From positions 1 to 64,000 of the forward strand of contig CAZAEZ010000023.1 in assembly GCA_964484205.1 (NCBI GenBank): a stretch of DNA of 64,000 bases, in the 5' to 3' direction. The translations under genes and the position numbers were made by a program. Shown in pieces: positions 15,001 to 20,213 of the stretch (positions are counted from its first letter, which is position 1; every line of letters starts with the position of its first letter). The notes under the pieces were generated by a model that had not been told where the DNA came from, searched no databases, and saw nothing but the letters and a program-made list of their open reading frames with translations. Origin of the DNA: M3007 sp964484205 (GTDB taxonomy: Bacteria > Bacteroidota > Bacteroidia > Chitinophagales > Saprospiraceae).

Positions 15001-16902
15001 GTTATTTTCCAAAACGTAGGTGCCGTTTTTAGTGAAAACACGCAGCACGTCGCCGCCGGCAAATCCACGGTACAGCGAACCGGGACCGGTCGGCGCATAG
15101 TCGTCAAAACCGAGCTGGTAAGCGGTGCGGTCGCCAAAACCGAGCACCATGGAACCGTCGATATCGAATTCGATATCGCAGAACATGGGTGTCGGGTAAG
15201 CAATGCTGGTCGTTCCGCCGTTCAGGGCGGTGATATCGCTCCAGGTATCGGTCCAGGGGTACCAACCCGGCCTGTCGTTGACGTTTCCAAAAGGCGAGCC
15301 CTTCGGATAGGTAAGTGGGAAATCAAACAAGATCGTCGTGGTATTTGCGCCCGGCGTAAATTCGAGCACATAGGCGCGGAGGTCCGACTTGTTTTGTGAA
15401 GTCTGGGCGTCACAAACAGCGCCGATGTACACTTTTCCTTTGTAAAATTTCAAAGCAAATGGGCGGAAATTCCCACCAACACAGCTAATGCCTGCTGCGA
15501 TATCGAACTCCTGAACGTCGGCGGCCGTATGCACATACGGGGTTGCCGGATTGCCGTCGTTGTCGATATTCAGGCTTTGCAATTTCCCGGAAAACAGGTT
15601 TACAAAATACAAGGTGCTGCCGTCGTCGGAAATATCGATGTCGCCGATACCGACTTTGCCCAGTTTGGTAAACGCTTCGGGGTCTACGTTCGGGGTCGTT
15701 TTATCCCCAACCAATCCGCGACCGGGGTTATTGGGTATGGTTCCCAAATTAACACCCACGGTACTCAAATCGAGAAAGAGATTTGTAGAAGTTGCCGGGG
15801 GCTGAGTAAGGTCGGTTACATAAAGCCCGTACAGGCCATGCGGCCCGAGACCAGCATGGCGGCGCAGGAAGGAACTGGTGTACATGCGCTTACGGTCTTT
15901 GTCGTAGGCTTCGCCCCAGAGGGAGCCCACCTGGCTTTGGACGGCATAAACTGTTTTTGCGCCATTACCGGTCGCATTGTATAAAAAGCCGACAAGCGCC
16001 GGGTCGCCGGCAGCCGAGCCTGCCACCAGCGGGTTACCGCGCGAGTAACAAGGCACGATCACAAGGGGATTTTCATCGCAAAAATCAGACGGCGGAAAAA
16101 CGCCGAATTCCACATCGCAGGTGGGCGCCGTGTAAAACTGCACGGAAGTGCGGCTGTCGGCGCCGTTGTTGCCCATACGCAGGCCGGCAGCGATATTGGC
16201 TGCGGACAATTCAAACTCCAGGCGATATTTTTTGCCGTCGGTGAGACCTGTAAAAAAATAATCGCCGTTGATGTCGGTCGTCGTGCTGGAAACAAACACG
16301 CTGGTTCCGGAAGCATTGCATTCGTACAAACGTACCAGCACATCAGCTTGTCCGTTGGTTTCGCCGGCTTGGCGCGTACCGTCCTGGTTATAGTCGATAA
16401 ACGCGCGGCCGCCGATGGTACCCGCGCCACCCGGACAGGGGTTGGGTGCACAGGCGGCAGGCGGTGCATAGTTGGTGGCATCCTGGCAAAAGACATCGTT
16501 GTTAAACCAGGCGGTGATCGTGCCGCCCACGGCGTCGGCCGGGATTTCGAAGGCCACCACCTGCGGGGTGACAATTTTCCCGCCGGGGGAGATCGTCCGG
16601 TTCAGGGTGCCTGCCGAAGGGGATTGCAGTTCAACCGTGATATTTCCCGAAGGTGGATTTTGCCAGCCTACCTCGACCTGGATCGTGGTCAGGCTTTGTC
16701 CGCCGGAATAATAACATCCGCTGATGTCAACTTTGTCGATAGATAAAGCGCATTGCGCCTGAAGGGAGGTTGCCCCGGCAAACAACAGTGCCGAAACAAA
16801 AAGAATTTGTTGGAACAGTTTAGAAGAGAACCTTCGTGTACGGCCACAATCTGTTGTGTTTGGCCGGCACAAGGTATGCGTTGACGTGTAATAACTTTTC
16901 AT
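1..16902 (-). CDS. Giant secreted GEVED/HYR-type repeat protein (3' end outside window)
   Basis: Reading every in-frame triplet from the ATG at 16902 to base 1 gives 5,634 codons with no stop; the gene runs off the left edge, so any C-terminal sorting domain is not visible. N-terminus: a basic stretch then a hydrophobic segment ending ATSLQAQ (signal peptide, cleavage near residue 46). Next come an SdrD_B-like domain (about 135-200), a ~500-residue region with propeller-like phrases such as DIDISDDGSTLYFVN, and a second SdrD_B-like domain (about 745-900, IGNRVWKDDNQNGIQEP). Then follow 11 GEVED domains (913-2838), an Ig-like spacer and HYR-like domains (about 2840-3220), about 20 tandem 82-residue Ig/HYR-like repeats (3223-4856), and more HYR-like domains with a calcium-loop-like DNDNDGQTDEADE near the edge. 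By family knowledge such proteins are T9SS-exported surface adhesins or matrix proteins; that role is inferred. The exact start is uncertain because the n-region is long. Confidence 0.93.
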   Translation of the reverse strand, partial: MKSYYTSTHTLCRPNTTDCGRTRRFSSKLFQQILFVSALLFAGATSLQAQCALSIDKVDISGCYYSGGQSLTTIQVEVGWQNPPSGNITVELQSPSAGTLNRTISPGGKIVTPQVVAFEIPADAVGGTITAWFNNDVFCQDATNYAPPAACAPNPCPGGAGTIGGRAFIDYNQDGTRQAGETNGQADVLVRLYECNASGTSVFVSSTTTDINGDYFFTGLTDGKKYRLEFELSAANIAAGLRMGNNGADSRTSVQFYTAPTCDVEFGVFPPSDFCDENPLVIVPCYSRGNPLVAGSAAGDPALVGFLYNATGNGAKTVYAVQSQVGSLWGEAYDKDRKRMYTSSFLRRHAGLGPHGLYGLYVTDLTQPPATSTNLFLDLSTVGVNLGTIPNNPGRGLVGDKTTPNVDPEAFTKLGKVGIGDIDISDDGSTLYFVNLFSGKLQSLNIDNDGNPATPYVHTAADVQEFDIAAGISCVGGNFRPFALKFYKGKVYIGAVCDAQTSQNKSDLRAYVLEFTPGANTTTILFDFPLTYPKGSPFGNVNDRPGWYPWTDTWSDITALNGGTTSIAYPTPMFCDIEFDIDGSMVLGFGDRTAYQLGFDDYAPTGPGSLYRGFAGGDVLRVFTKNGTYVLENNGQAGTTAGFGANNNQGPGFGEFYNDIWNNGGHSEIMLGGLALRPGSGQVMAVMMDPMLLNPPIWSNGVRTLSNLTGGYVNGFVVFQYSTDPGTGTFGKAAGLGDIELICAIPTNIQIGNRVWKDDNQNGIQEPCEDPIAGVKVELYDADGDLVGVTTTNANGEYYFDQTNVDTIAPYGTGGFTGMSATTKYFVVVGKNMTQFNTTSNELKIGSTYYKLSLPPNVGQAPDFDINDSDGNYLSGLTGSLASFNGYPGVMITSPGFGDVNHTFDFAFFQMVDCGDLPDDDQAGAYPTNNTNGAGEGIGACHVITSALKIGALVDAEPQGIPSTNADGDDTGASDDEDGVSLPAFLPGQVANITVSVMNTTGSTAKLTGFFDWNKDGDFADTGEMASVNVPDGTNGNVTLSATVPANAVVNQLLGMRFRLSTGAAASMIPVGLAPNGEVEDYLAKVVSFDWGDLPDTGPGTGMGNYQVTAADNGPNHQVVGNLKIGASVDNEADGQPNGTATGDGADENGIAAFPQFSTGQFAVVDVTVMNMTGQAAILYGFFDWNKDGDFDDANEQTSVAVPNGYNGILQLNPYVPMGAVVNMPLGARFRLSTDIAAAAAPVGPAPDGEVEDYLITVIALDYGDLPDSDSPGSYPTNTTDGGEGSGPCHVIVDGLKIGDSVDGDPDGQPNATAAGDDMNGIDDDNGIAAFPMFIAGQNATVGVNVMNTIGSTAILYGFIDWNKDGDFLDANETVTTPVLNNTMGVVNLNFSVPANAVLNMGLGARFRISTATNLTAVGPSCAPNGEVEDYLIQVMAFDYGDLPDTGPGTSTGNYQTLVSDNGPSHKIVAGLKMGASVDDETNGQPNPTASGDGADENGVAAFPQFAAGQPAVIQVNVMNMTGDQAVLYGFFDWNKDGDFDDPNEITSFTVPDGTNGNVPLNVNVPGDVVVNMPLGARLRLSTDPVAPSSPEGPAPDGEVEDYLVTVVAIDYGDLADNNTPGSYPTDATNGGGEGVGPSHVINPNLKLGATVDGEPAGQPSTDANGDDNNKTPDDEDGVTIPMFVLNTPADVSISFMNMTGGPAKLTLFIDWNGNGNFTDAGEMYSTTVANLATNHVFNVTPPAGSVLNSDIGVRVRLSTDVAASMSPTGPAPDGEVEDYEAQVMAFDFGDLADNNAPGSYPTNLVDGGEGVGPSHKIIAGLKMGGTIDSETDGQPNANATGDGADEDGIVSFPLFAAGQPAVVDVFVMNMTGDQAVLYGFFDWNKDGDFDDLNETTSFTVPDGTNNFVPLNVNVPADVVVNMPLGARFRLSTDPVAPSTAEGPAPDGEVEDYQIVVVAIDYGDLPDNDQPGSYPTNLTDGGEGPGAGHIVVPGIKLGNRVDGEPNGQPSGTANGDDINGTPDDEDGVVLPMLIEGALVNIPVSVMNMGDLDAKLTIFIDWNGNGSFEPGEMYFTTVSNGTNGIVNVPVQVPVGPQLNTDLGIRVRLSTGAQASMSPTGLAPDGEVEDYFGQVMAFDWGDLPDLNNGIGYATNSNNNGEGFGPSHKIVAGLKLGASVDGELDGQASANANGDDTNGDDENGIAAFPTFLAGEATTINVNVMNMTGDQAVLFGFIDWNKDGDFEDPNEKVSVNVPDGTNGIMPLNVTVPENAVRNMPLGARFRLSTDDVAAGTPEGPAPDGEVEDYLVEVIAYDYGDLPDSGPGTGPGNYETTPGDNGPSHKVVDGIKLGNNVDFETAGQPAANADGDDLAGADDENGVSLPMFEVNVPADISVTYMNMTGGDAKLTIFIDWNGDGDFNDAGEMYATTVGNNTTNTTISVTPPAGAVLNQNIGIRTRLSTDAQASMSPTGPAPDGEVEDQLAQVMAFDYGDLADDDAGGAYPTNDTDGGEGVGASHKIVAGLKLGASVDPETDGQPSGTANGDDSNGGDDEDGVTFPTLFAGQPANLTVTVMNMTGAPAELFTHIDWNKDGDLDDPGEVTQTSILNGTNGPVQVTVNVPSTAVINMPLGARFRLTNDPAFDGEPTGPAGPGEVEDYYVPVVGVDYGDLADNDAPGSYPTNTTDGGEGVGPSHIIVDGLKIGPGVDAEGNGQSSTGANGDDLGDSDDENGIAAFPQFTAGENATVTVNVMNMTGGPAKLTGFIDWNGDGDFDDAGEMASVPVPDGTNGNVNLTFAVPVNSELNEDLGARFRLSTDAQASMSPTGPAPDGEVEDYNVQVTCPAIVSVSASTPEVCPDYAFDVTVTHTPSLGNIGIYYSTNGALTAAELYDFANHGANGILPLEEFIVTGDNPTEIYNQTIPAFGNFTIYAILANGNPFISDPNCLPMATTPITVVDDNPPAITCPTDATVELDGTITGGLLNGQPDLAIVSSGPCGVTLDYTQPVGTDDCPNPLTQLVAGFGAAPNYYEYNGTYVSVWQVTDNAGHTASCSFSIKIEDPIPPVITCPDDLTINTDPGECDAAVTYAHPLGGDNCPGFTFNLVQGPQSGDEFPLGETTVQYQITDDMGNTTTCSFTVTVEDKEKPEISCPDDVTVYTSSDGLGDCAGKVPNFIPATISSDNCTSPLTNFVQSPAAGTSVNGAHGQQFDIVVTVTDAAGNANSCELEITLVDDEAPTLSPPSTPINVSCAQNVPAIPVLTPADNCGIGPDNLDIDFSETITPGTCHDQFTLTRTWIVTDKAGNTTSRVQVIHVNDYLAPNWNQPAPASPLTFQCAEDVPAVSLQTANDNCAKPIFVDFNEVLSPGTCHDQFTITRTWTAMDACGNATTRTQVINVNDTQAPVWTTPAPQEEVEVECSDDVPPPPVQLARDNCAKPVDLEYTEILNPGDCQDQFSILRIWTAEDACGNRSTRTQLVIVTDIKPPVWVTPEPTEWIMLECAEDVPQVAWQEARDNCGVPLDVEYVEIHEPGTCPNDFNIIRYWTAEDDCGNTTQRQQIIMVKDDKAPTWLEDAPASPVHVSCAEDVPAVPVQTATDNCEPVIFVNFSETLTQGPCTNSYSLMRTWIATDDCGNSTLRRQVINVSDTESPVLTGIPEQASVNVECSENVPAVPAVGATDNCDAPVDVEFTEVEIPGTCPNQYQIVRTWTAEDACGNTDIFVQTITISDTKAPTWNEAAPEPLVRVSCSEDVPPIPAQTASDNCDAPVDLEFNESITPGTCANQFSLTRTWTAEDDCGNITTRVQVIQVNDGEKPVLHGLPAEVLVQVECADAVPDVPAVTATDNCAEPIAPDFTEVEEPGACPNQYTIIRTWTAEDDCGNSTYFVQTIIVNDTEAPVLGVTPLDLNLDCIEDVPAAPAQWATDNCGVVFIDFSESADPGPVSCPNSTVITRMWIASDLCGNTSSWWQTITVQDNEPPVLAVTPIDFTVECSNDVPLAPSQSASDNCGVVNVDFAEFVQPGGCENQYVIARRWIATDLCGNADEHWQFITVHDDEAPVLQTTPIDLQVNCSEDVPPAPVQVATDNCGIVFVDFAEEIQPGGCENQYVVVRRWIATDLCGNSTEHWQHITVNDVQAPALVGLPADVVVDVECSEDVPSVPAVFAFDNCDSPVDLEFTEVEVPGTCPNQYSIVRTWSAEDACGNSKVFTQTINVSDTEAPVLSGLPTDAVVNVECSEDVPAVPAVSATDNCNVPIVVDFSEVEIPGTCPNQYTITRTWTAQDDCGNATSFVQTINVSDTEAPALAGLPTDAVVNVECSEDVPAVPVVSATDNCQAPIVVDFSELEIPGTCPNQYSITRTWSAQDDCGNATSFVQTINVSDTGAPVLSGLPPAVVDVACSEDVPAMAIVTATDNCDAPVDIEFSEKEIPGTCPNQYSITRTWTAEDDCGNATSFVQTINVSDTEAPVMAGLPTEAVVNVECSEDVPAVPAVTVTDNCNQLIILDFNEVETPGTCPNQYSITRTWTAQDDCGNATSFVQTINVSDTEAPVMSGLPADAVVNVECSEDVPAVPAVTATDNCQAPIVVDFSEVEIPGTCPNQYTITRTWSAQDDCGNATSFVQTINVSDTEAPALAGLPTEAVVNVECSEDVPAVPVVTATDNCQAPIVVDFNEVEIPGSCPNQYSITRTWTAQDDCGNATSFVQTINVSDTEAPVLAGLPTEAVVNIECSEDVPAVSAVTATDNCQAPIVVDFSEVEIPGTCPNQYSITRTWTAQDDCGNATSFVQTINVSDTEAPVMAGLPTEAVVNVECSEDVPAIPVVTATDNCQAPIVVDFNEVEIPGTCPNQYSITRTWTAQDDCGNATSFVQTIVVNDDIAPLMSCPAPATAQCSVDEVPVYDNLAEFNTAGGTASDNCGLDAGTFGLFSQTQTGNVYTRTYTISDACGNNTTCTQTITVLDTEAPTFVNCPADITVGNDVDKCGANVVFSTPIAEDNCDIVTVTQTAGLPSGSLFPVGQTAVLFTATDLAGNTATCAFVIEVMDMQTPTAVCTDLTVDLDNAGLAAISASQIGGNSSDNCPGTLSLALSASNFNCANVGANSVTLTATDGAGNSAICVATVTVRDLIPPTFTCPAAQTVNSCDGLVPDLVALITDAADNCGVATISQNPVAGTDFGNANGQSVDVTITVTDVNGNVATCVVPVSIVDNVPPEFVNCPTTMVMVANDVDKCSGKLNWSIPVATDNCVLTSVVQIGGPASGTAVPVGQPQTVTYRAFDAAGNSSTCAFQVQVVDTQIPNIDDDIVMPANVTVECNNVPAPYVLTNDDVNDNCTAAADLVIVFTEVRTDGNCPFNYVLTRTWTITDEAGNQRVHTQRITVRDTTAPTAVCQNATVTLDKTGNATITAAQINNGSSDNCSLAANLTLSVSPSAFTCANLGPNVVTLTVTDECGNSATCTAIVTVEEGIAPCTPEFSAVTTCMNNATNQDNGQFMDVLTVKALSGQTWTLTANTGLFSTSSAAPPAAPSGLPAGTSLTMGNADGIDNDNDGQTDEADEMVYYTLQGLHVDGVGYQVTLSNNLGQSGTIANKAYYPSPYFTNLNDPFCIETPPFTIEVGEYNNAQGVVTQITVNGVTTNIFDAAALGIGFHTVTATF
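2335..7236 (-). repeat. Array of ~20 tandem 246-bp (82-aa) Ig/HYR-like repeats inside the giant gene
   Basis: Unit boundaries (the codon before the VQTIN/VINV-like strand) fall at 2335, 2581, 2827, 3073, 3319, 3565, 3808, 4054, 4300, 4546, 4783, 5020, 5263, 5509, 5755, 6001, 6247, 6493, 6739, 6985 and 7234, so the period is 237-249 bp and always in frame. Each unit carries ECSEDVPAVP, a DNC core, PGTCPNQY(S/T)ITRTWTA and (D/A)DCGN(A/S)T. Four Cys per unit are regularly placed (VEC, DNC, GTC, DCGN), which suggests two disulphides per domain. Units between 2335 and 4546 are almost identical, while those near 7 kb have diverged. Confidence 0.9.
8400..14166 (-). repeat. Array of 11 tandem GEVED domains (~525 bp each) inside the giant gene
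   Basis: Each unit runs from D(C/W/Y)GDLPD through LKIGA.VD.E.DG, GDD....DE(D/N)G and (F/D)DWN(K/G)DGDF to RFRLST followed by (P/A)xGEVEDY. The GEVEDY ends lie near 13651, 13140, 12610, 12090, 11563, 11045, 10517, 9990, 9468, 8937 and 8408. The aspartate-rich DWNKDGDFDD loop resembles a calcium-binding loop. Units alternate between two subtypes (for example EMYFTT versus EQTSV after the DGDF loop), which suggests duplication in blocks of two or more. Confidence 0.9.
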
Positions 16903-17007
16903 GAGGAAAGGATTGATATGGATAAAGTCCTTGAAGTATTGATGAATGCAGATTGAAAAAAATGAAGCGTGTGATGATGTGTCAATCTCATGACAGGTAT
17001 CCTCTCC

Positions 17008-17286
17008 TCAGTCGGGCCCTTCCCGGATATTGCCCTGGGAATAGGCAATGAACCACCCGTTGATTCCCGTCTGGGTGGTTCGATTTTGCGAGGCACCTGC
17101 CCTTTGGCCTTGGGCCATAGGGCGGGTGCGTTGCCGTTCAGGCAGGTTGGGGAAGCAGCGCCAAAACAGGAAAAGCCAGCCCGGAAATGTACCGGTCAGG
17201 CTCAAAATGGATGTCAGGGATTCCTGGAATACAGGGCCCCGGACAGGTTGGGCGGTTTGTTCTGGAACACTAAAATTAGATTTCAT
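17008..17286 (-). CDS. Small ORF (92 aa) downstream of the GIC-motif gene; uncertain
   Basis: The ORF starts with ATG at 17286, only 11 nt after the stop of the upstream GIC-motif gene, on the same strand, so it would be co-transcribed. The product begins MKSNFSVPEQTAQ and contains one hydrophobic stretch (TFPGWLFLFW) followed by an Arg/Gln-rich tail. No family was recognised. The 3' part spans a 9-bp inverted repeat (GAACCACCC/GGGTGGTTC), which could instead be a hairpin in a non-coding leader of the giant gene. The MKS start resembles the 29-aa ORF at 17832 but the C-terminal signature is missing. It may be a diverged small product or a chance ORF. Confidence 0.35.
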   Translation of the reverse strand: MKSNFSVPEQTAQPVRGPVFQESLTSILSLTGTFPGWLFLFWRCFPNLPERQRTRPMAQGQRAGASQNRTTQTGINGWFIAYSQGNIREGPD

Positions 17287-17297
17287 AACAATTTGGT

Positions 17298-17720
17298 TTA
17301 TAGTGGTTTTAACAGCGGGAAATAGAGCCGCCATTCCCGGGAATACTCCTCCAGGAGGTAGTTGCCGGCGGGCACCTGTGTTACAGGCAGTTGCCATCGT
17401 TGGATCAGCCGTTTGGGCAGGTCGAAGGCTTCTTCCACCCGAAAATTGTTGGTTTGGAAATAGGCGCGCAGGCCGGGATCGGTAAGCCTGTTTTTTCGGA
17501 ACCGAAAGACCAGTTCGCCGTCCGGCAAAAAATGAATGATCGCCGGGGCGTGCGGGCAAGGAATTTTATACGTGTCGGGAAAGCGGCCGGCAATGAGGCA
17601 AATACCGGCGCCCGCACAATTTTTGCTGGGGGTGCCGAACACCACTTCCATTTCCACTTCCCGAACGGGCGTGTTTGCAAGCAGGATGGCTTGCTCTGGA
17701 TTAGAATCTTTACGTAGCAT
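17298..17720 (-). CDS. Uncharacterised GIC-motif protein (140 aa), paralogue 1
   Basis: No known family recognised. The protein aligns with the product at 32382-32780. Shared features are G-(T/S)-PS-x-NC-x-G-x-GIC, a third cysteine in a CP dipeptide about 17-21 residues later, a following G-(E/K)-(L/I)-x-F-x-F strand, and FxVxE near position 100. Three conserved cysteines could bind a metal or form a disulphide; this is inference. An earlier in-frame ATG at 17765 would overlap the 29-aa ORF upstream. The ATG at 17720 matches the paralogue's N-terminal length and leaves a 22-nt gap, so it is preferred. There is no signal peptide, so it is probably cytoplasmic. It lies between a micropeptide ORF (22 nt upstream) and a 92-aa ORF (11 nt downstream) in an apparent operon that precedes the giant secreted gene. 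Confidence 0.75.
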   Translation of the reverse strand: MLRKDSNPEQAILLANTPVREVEMEVVFGTPSKNCAGAGICLIAGRFPDTYKIPCPHAPAIIHFLPDGELVFRFRKNRLTDPGLRAYFQTNNFRVEEAFDLPKRLIQRWQLPVTQVPAGNYLLEEYSREWRLYFPLLKPL

Positions 17721-17742
17721 GCTGATGTAGTTCCGGAGCGGG

Positions 17743-17832
17743 TTAAACCATTGTGGTATCGACAATGATGGTAGCCAATTGAAACAGGGCTCCGGTGCCT
17801 GACAGCAGGCGGGATTTGACTGAACTTTTCAT
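17743..17832 (-). CDS. Micropeptide (29 aa) with hydrophobic C-terminal signature, copy A
   Basis: ATG at 17832, TAA at 17743-17745. The peptide starts MKSSVKSRLL and ends GALFQLATIIVDTTMV immediately before the stop. The ending matches two other tiny ORFs in the window, VYNTVIVDTTVV (18408-18494) and LSDVIIIDISGV (35407-35514). The consensus is [TV]-[IV]-I-[VI]-D-[TI]-[TS]-x-V-stop. It has a basic N-terminus and a hydrophobic end but no obvious cleavable signal. It lies 22 nt upstream of a GIC-motif gene on the same strand, so translation may be coupled. Recurrence of the C-terminus at separate loci supports it as a real gene; its function is unknown. A signalling peptide, small toxin or modified-peptide precursor are all open. 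Confidence 0.6.
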   Translation of the reverse strand: MKSSVKSRLLSGTGALFQLATIIVDTTMV

Positions 17833-18060
17833 GATATACTGGCGGATTTGCAGATTAAAAAATGGAAATACGAATTGAATTGTATTCCAAATGTCCGCCG
17901 CATTGAGGTGGGTACTGCAAACGGTTAACCGGGGTTTGTTACGCGGAAACCCGGCTGGAGCGCTGCCGAGGCGTTTTTCCAGATTGCTGATTTTCAGCAG
18001 TTTACCAGCCTTCTTTTTTTAACGGATTGTTACTTAACTTTTTGGGTTTGGGTGTTTTGT

Positions 18061-18292
18061 GAGGTGCGTGTTTCCCTGCTTAGAGCATTTCCCTGCGTAG
18101 CGTATTTCCCTGCGTAGAGTATTTCGCGCAGAGTTGCGCGGAGTTTTCCGCAGCGTACACAGAGTTTTTTCCTTTGCGCGAATGCTAACACTGCGCAACT
18201 CTGCGGAAAACTCTGTGTACGCTGCGAGAAATACTCTACGGCGAGAAATACTCTACGCAGGGAAATACGCTACGCAGGGAAATACGCTACAA
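18061..18292. repeat. Mosaic inverted repeat (~230 bp) of short CTGCGTAG(A/C)GTATTTC-type units
   Basis: The left half carries copies of TTTCCCTGCGTAG(A/C)GTATTT plus GCAGAGTTGCGCGGAG and CGCAGCGTACACAGAGTTTT. The right half carries their reverse complements in shuffled order. The block could fold into a long imperfect hairpin. It lies between the terminator at 18301-18333 and the start of the micropeptide/GIC operon. No ORF in it looks like protein. Confidence 0.7.
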
Positions 18293-18300
18293 CACAAAAA

Positions 18301-18333
18301 CAAAAGAGCCACGCCGAAACCAGCGTGGCTCTT
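18301..18333 (-). terminator. Rho-independent terminator after the 28-aa micropeptide
   Basis: On the minus strand an 11-bp stem (AAGAGCCACGC / GCGTGGCTCTT) with a short loop is followed by TTTGTTTTTG. It ends the transcript carrying the helical-protein gene (18672-20213) and the micropeptide (18408-18494), and separates it from the next micropeptide/GIC unit. Confidence 0.85.
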
Positions 18334-18407
18334 CCAGTACAATTTTCAGATGTCTTACACTTTTACCAAATTGGATGGCCGGCAAAGTGCGAATAAAACG
18401 GAACCGA

Positions 18408-18494
18408 TTAAACAACAGTGGTATCCACAATCACTGTGTTGTATACCGCCCCGGAGTTCGTCCGGAAGCAGTATGGCGAGTAAAAACATTTCAT
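18408..18494 (-). CDS. Micropeptide (28 aa) with hydrophobic C-terminal signature, copy B
   Basis: ATG at 18494, TAA at 18408-18410. It begins MKCFYSPYCF and ends GAVYNTVIVDTTVV at the stop, paralleling GALFQLATIIVDTTMV of copy A; the conserved block is GA-(L/V)-(F/Y), then a hydrophobic run, VDTT, x, V. It lies 177 bp downstream of the helical-protein gene on the same strand and upstream of a strong terminator, so both are probably on one transcript. The order receptor-like helical gene then short peptide gene, same strand, recalls Rap-Phr/RRNPP cassettes of Firmicutes; that comparison is inference. Two Cys in the N-terminal half (CFYSPYC) are not shared by the other copies. Confidence 0.62.
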   Translation of the reverse strand: MKCFYSPYCFRTNSGAVYNTVIVDTTVV

Positions 18495-18671
18495 GAGCAA
18501 CACGCTATTAAATTAAAAAAACAATCAAGCTCAAACTTACCGGATTACCTGAATCTTACGTATAACGAAAATGCAATAATTGTTACCTGCCGGATTTTCG
18601 GATATTCGCCTGAAAGCAGTGGCAACTCACTGAAAGTCAACATTCCCGTTGAACAGATTGCTCCCGATATG

Positions 18672-20213
18672 TTACGCTCCGGAAGCCTTATTTTGGGTTG
18701 CAAGACCCGGAGTTTGCAATATTTTTTGGATTATACTCCATAAATGCTCATACCGGATCACCTCCATTTCCACGGTTTGATTGGCCACCTGAACCGGAAT
18801 TTTCGACAATTTGGCCAGGTACTTTTTAGCCCTGGCATTGGGAACAGCTCGGCCACCGGGCTGGTCGGAGACCGTCTCCAGGAGTTTCAGGAAATAGTAC
18901 GTGCGTGTAGCGACCGGATACTTCAAGTGGTTGGCGGCAATCGCTGCCATTTGCCCGGATACCAACTGCAACGCATAAAAATTGCCGCGCCGGAGGTGTG
19001 TCAGCCAGTCGAGGACAAGTTGTGCGCAACGCAATCCGGTATGATTTCCAGGCACAGTCTGGGTTGATTGTTCCAGGATCGATCCGGAAAAGTCCGCACC
19101 GGCCAACAGCACACCCAGGCGCTGCAAAGCCTGCAAGTACAGCCGATAAAGGCGCCAGCTCTGCCGGGCATAATCCGGGAGTGCCGCCAATTGCGGGTGC
19201 CGTTCAACCTCCTGAAGCAAATCGAACGCCCGGGTAAAACACCGGGTATGCAACATGAGGGTAAACGCCAGTTCCTGAAACTTAAACCAGTTGAAGGAAC
19301 CCGGTTCGACGTAATGCAGGCAACTTTCCAGCGCTTTCAGACCGGCATTCAATCGGCCCAATTCAATGTTGGCAACCAACTGCATGTAATAAAATACCTG
19401 GAGTGGCATGCCTGCGTTGTACGGCTTTTGCTCAAAAAAACGGATAGCGCCGCCGCAAAGCCGCAAAACCTTTTGCGAATCCCCGGCACTCATATGTTGC
19501 AGTAATCCAAGTAAATTGCCGTACAAAGCCAGTTTATACGATTTGTATTTGCGCATATCTCCCTTCAAGCGGGCGTGGACCGTCTTTGCCAGCAGGTTAA
19601 TTTTTTTTCTGGAAATTTTATAGTTGGCCGCCAATGTATTGAGCTTGATGTATTGCACTTCCGCGGCATATTCGGCTTCCTGAAGTTGTTGGTAGTAGGT
19701 ATGTTTTCGAGCCGCAACATTGCACTGGACAATGTCGTGATGATTCCCCAGACAGTATTGGATGCAGAGCAAGGCATACATGTCGATACACAGGCGGGTA
19801 AACTCAAATTTTTCGGCAACTTCCAATAATTGGAGGGTCAGTGGCAGCACCAGTTTGTGTGCATTTTCACCGGAGAAACAACATACGACCAGCCATTGCT
19901 TGTTGCATTCCTGGTAAGCGTATTGCAGGTCGTTGGAATCCAGCAGGCGGGTATTGAAGTCCGTGATCCAGTCGATCCAGTCCAGCAATGCCGCCCAAAG
20001 GGCTTTTTTTAAAGCGGTGTACTCCGGATGGTCGGGCGTTGCACCCGGAAACAGTTGGGCCACCGCTTGGGCATCGGAGGCAAACCTGCCCCGGGAGATG
20101 CCATCAAACAAGGGGGCAAGTTCGCGTTGCGGGTTAAAATCCCGGGGAGGTTGTTGCAGTACGGGGTGGGTATGTTGATGCAACAACAGGATTAGTTCTT
20201 TGATTTCCTGCAT
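18672..20213 (-). CDS. All-helical repeat (TPR-like) protein of unknown function, paralogue 1 (513 aa)
   Basis: One of four paralogues in the window (others at 24480, 33643 and 35744). All start with M-(Q/D/R)-E-(I/L)-x-E-L, have a conserved central GSFNWFK(Y/F/V)xEL, and share a C-terminal block ending in a Y-E-(H/D)-LW motif; here it reads VANQTVEMEVIRYEHLW. The sequence is rich in Leu/Ala/Tyr amphipathic helices with a TPR-like rhythm and has no signal peptide or membrane segment, so it is predicted to be cytoplasmic. It is the most divergent copy: the KD(R/K)(R/G)GMNI block of the others is missing. A micropeptide ORF and a terminator follow on the same strand. The upstream neighbour is a divergently transcribed hybrid sensor gene 209 bp away, so the two may share a regulatory region. 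No function can be assigned. Confidence 0.88.
   Translation of the reverse strand: MQEIKELILLLHQHTHPVLQQPPRDFNPQRELAPLFDGISRGRFASDAQAVAQLFPGATPDHPEYTALKKALWAALLDWIDWITDFNTRLLDSNDLQYAYQECNKQWLVVCCFSGENAHKLVLPLTLQLLEVAEKFEFTRLCIDMYALLCIQYCLGNHHDIVQCNVAARKHTYYQQLQEAEYAAEVQYIKLNTLAANYKISRKKINLLAKTVHARLKGDMRKYKSYKLALYGNLLGLLQHMSAGDSQKVLRLCGGAIRFFEQKPYNAGMPLQVFYYMQLVANIELGRLNAGLKALESCLHYVEPGSFNWFKFQELAFTLMLHTRCFTRAFDLLQEVERHPQLAALPDYARQSWRLYRLYLQALQRLGVLLAGADFSGSILEQSTQTVPGNHTGLRCAQLVLDWLTHLRRGNFYALQLVSGQMAAIAANHLKYPVATRTYYFLKLLETVSDQPGGRAVPNARAKKYLAKLSKIPVQVANQTVEMEVIRYEHLWSIIQKILQTPGLATQNKASGA

Noticed and set aside
18375..18743. 122-codon plus-strand ORF overlapping micropeptide B and the helical gene end
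   Set aside because: It overlaps two better-supported minus-strand genes, and its only protein-like stretch lies antisense to or beside them with no recognisable motif.
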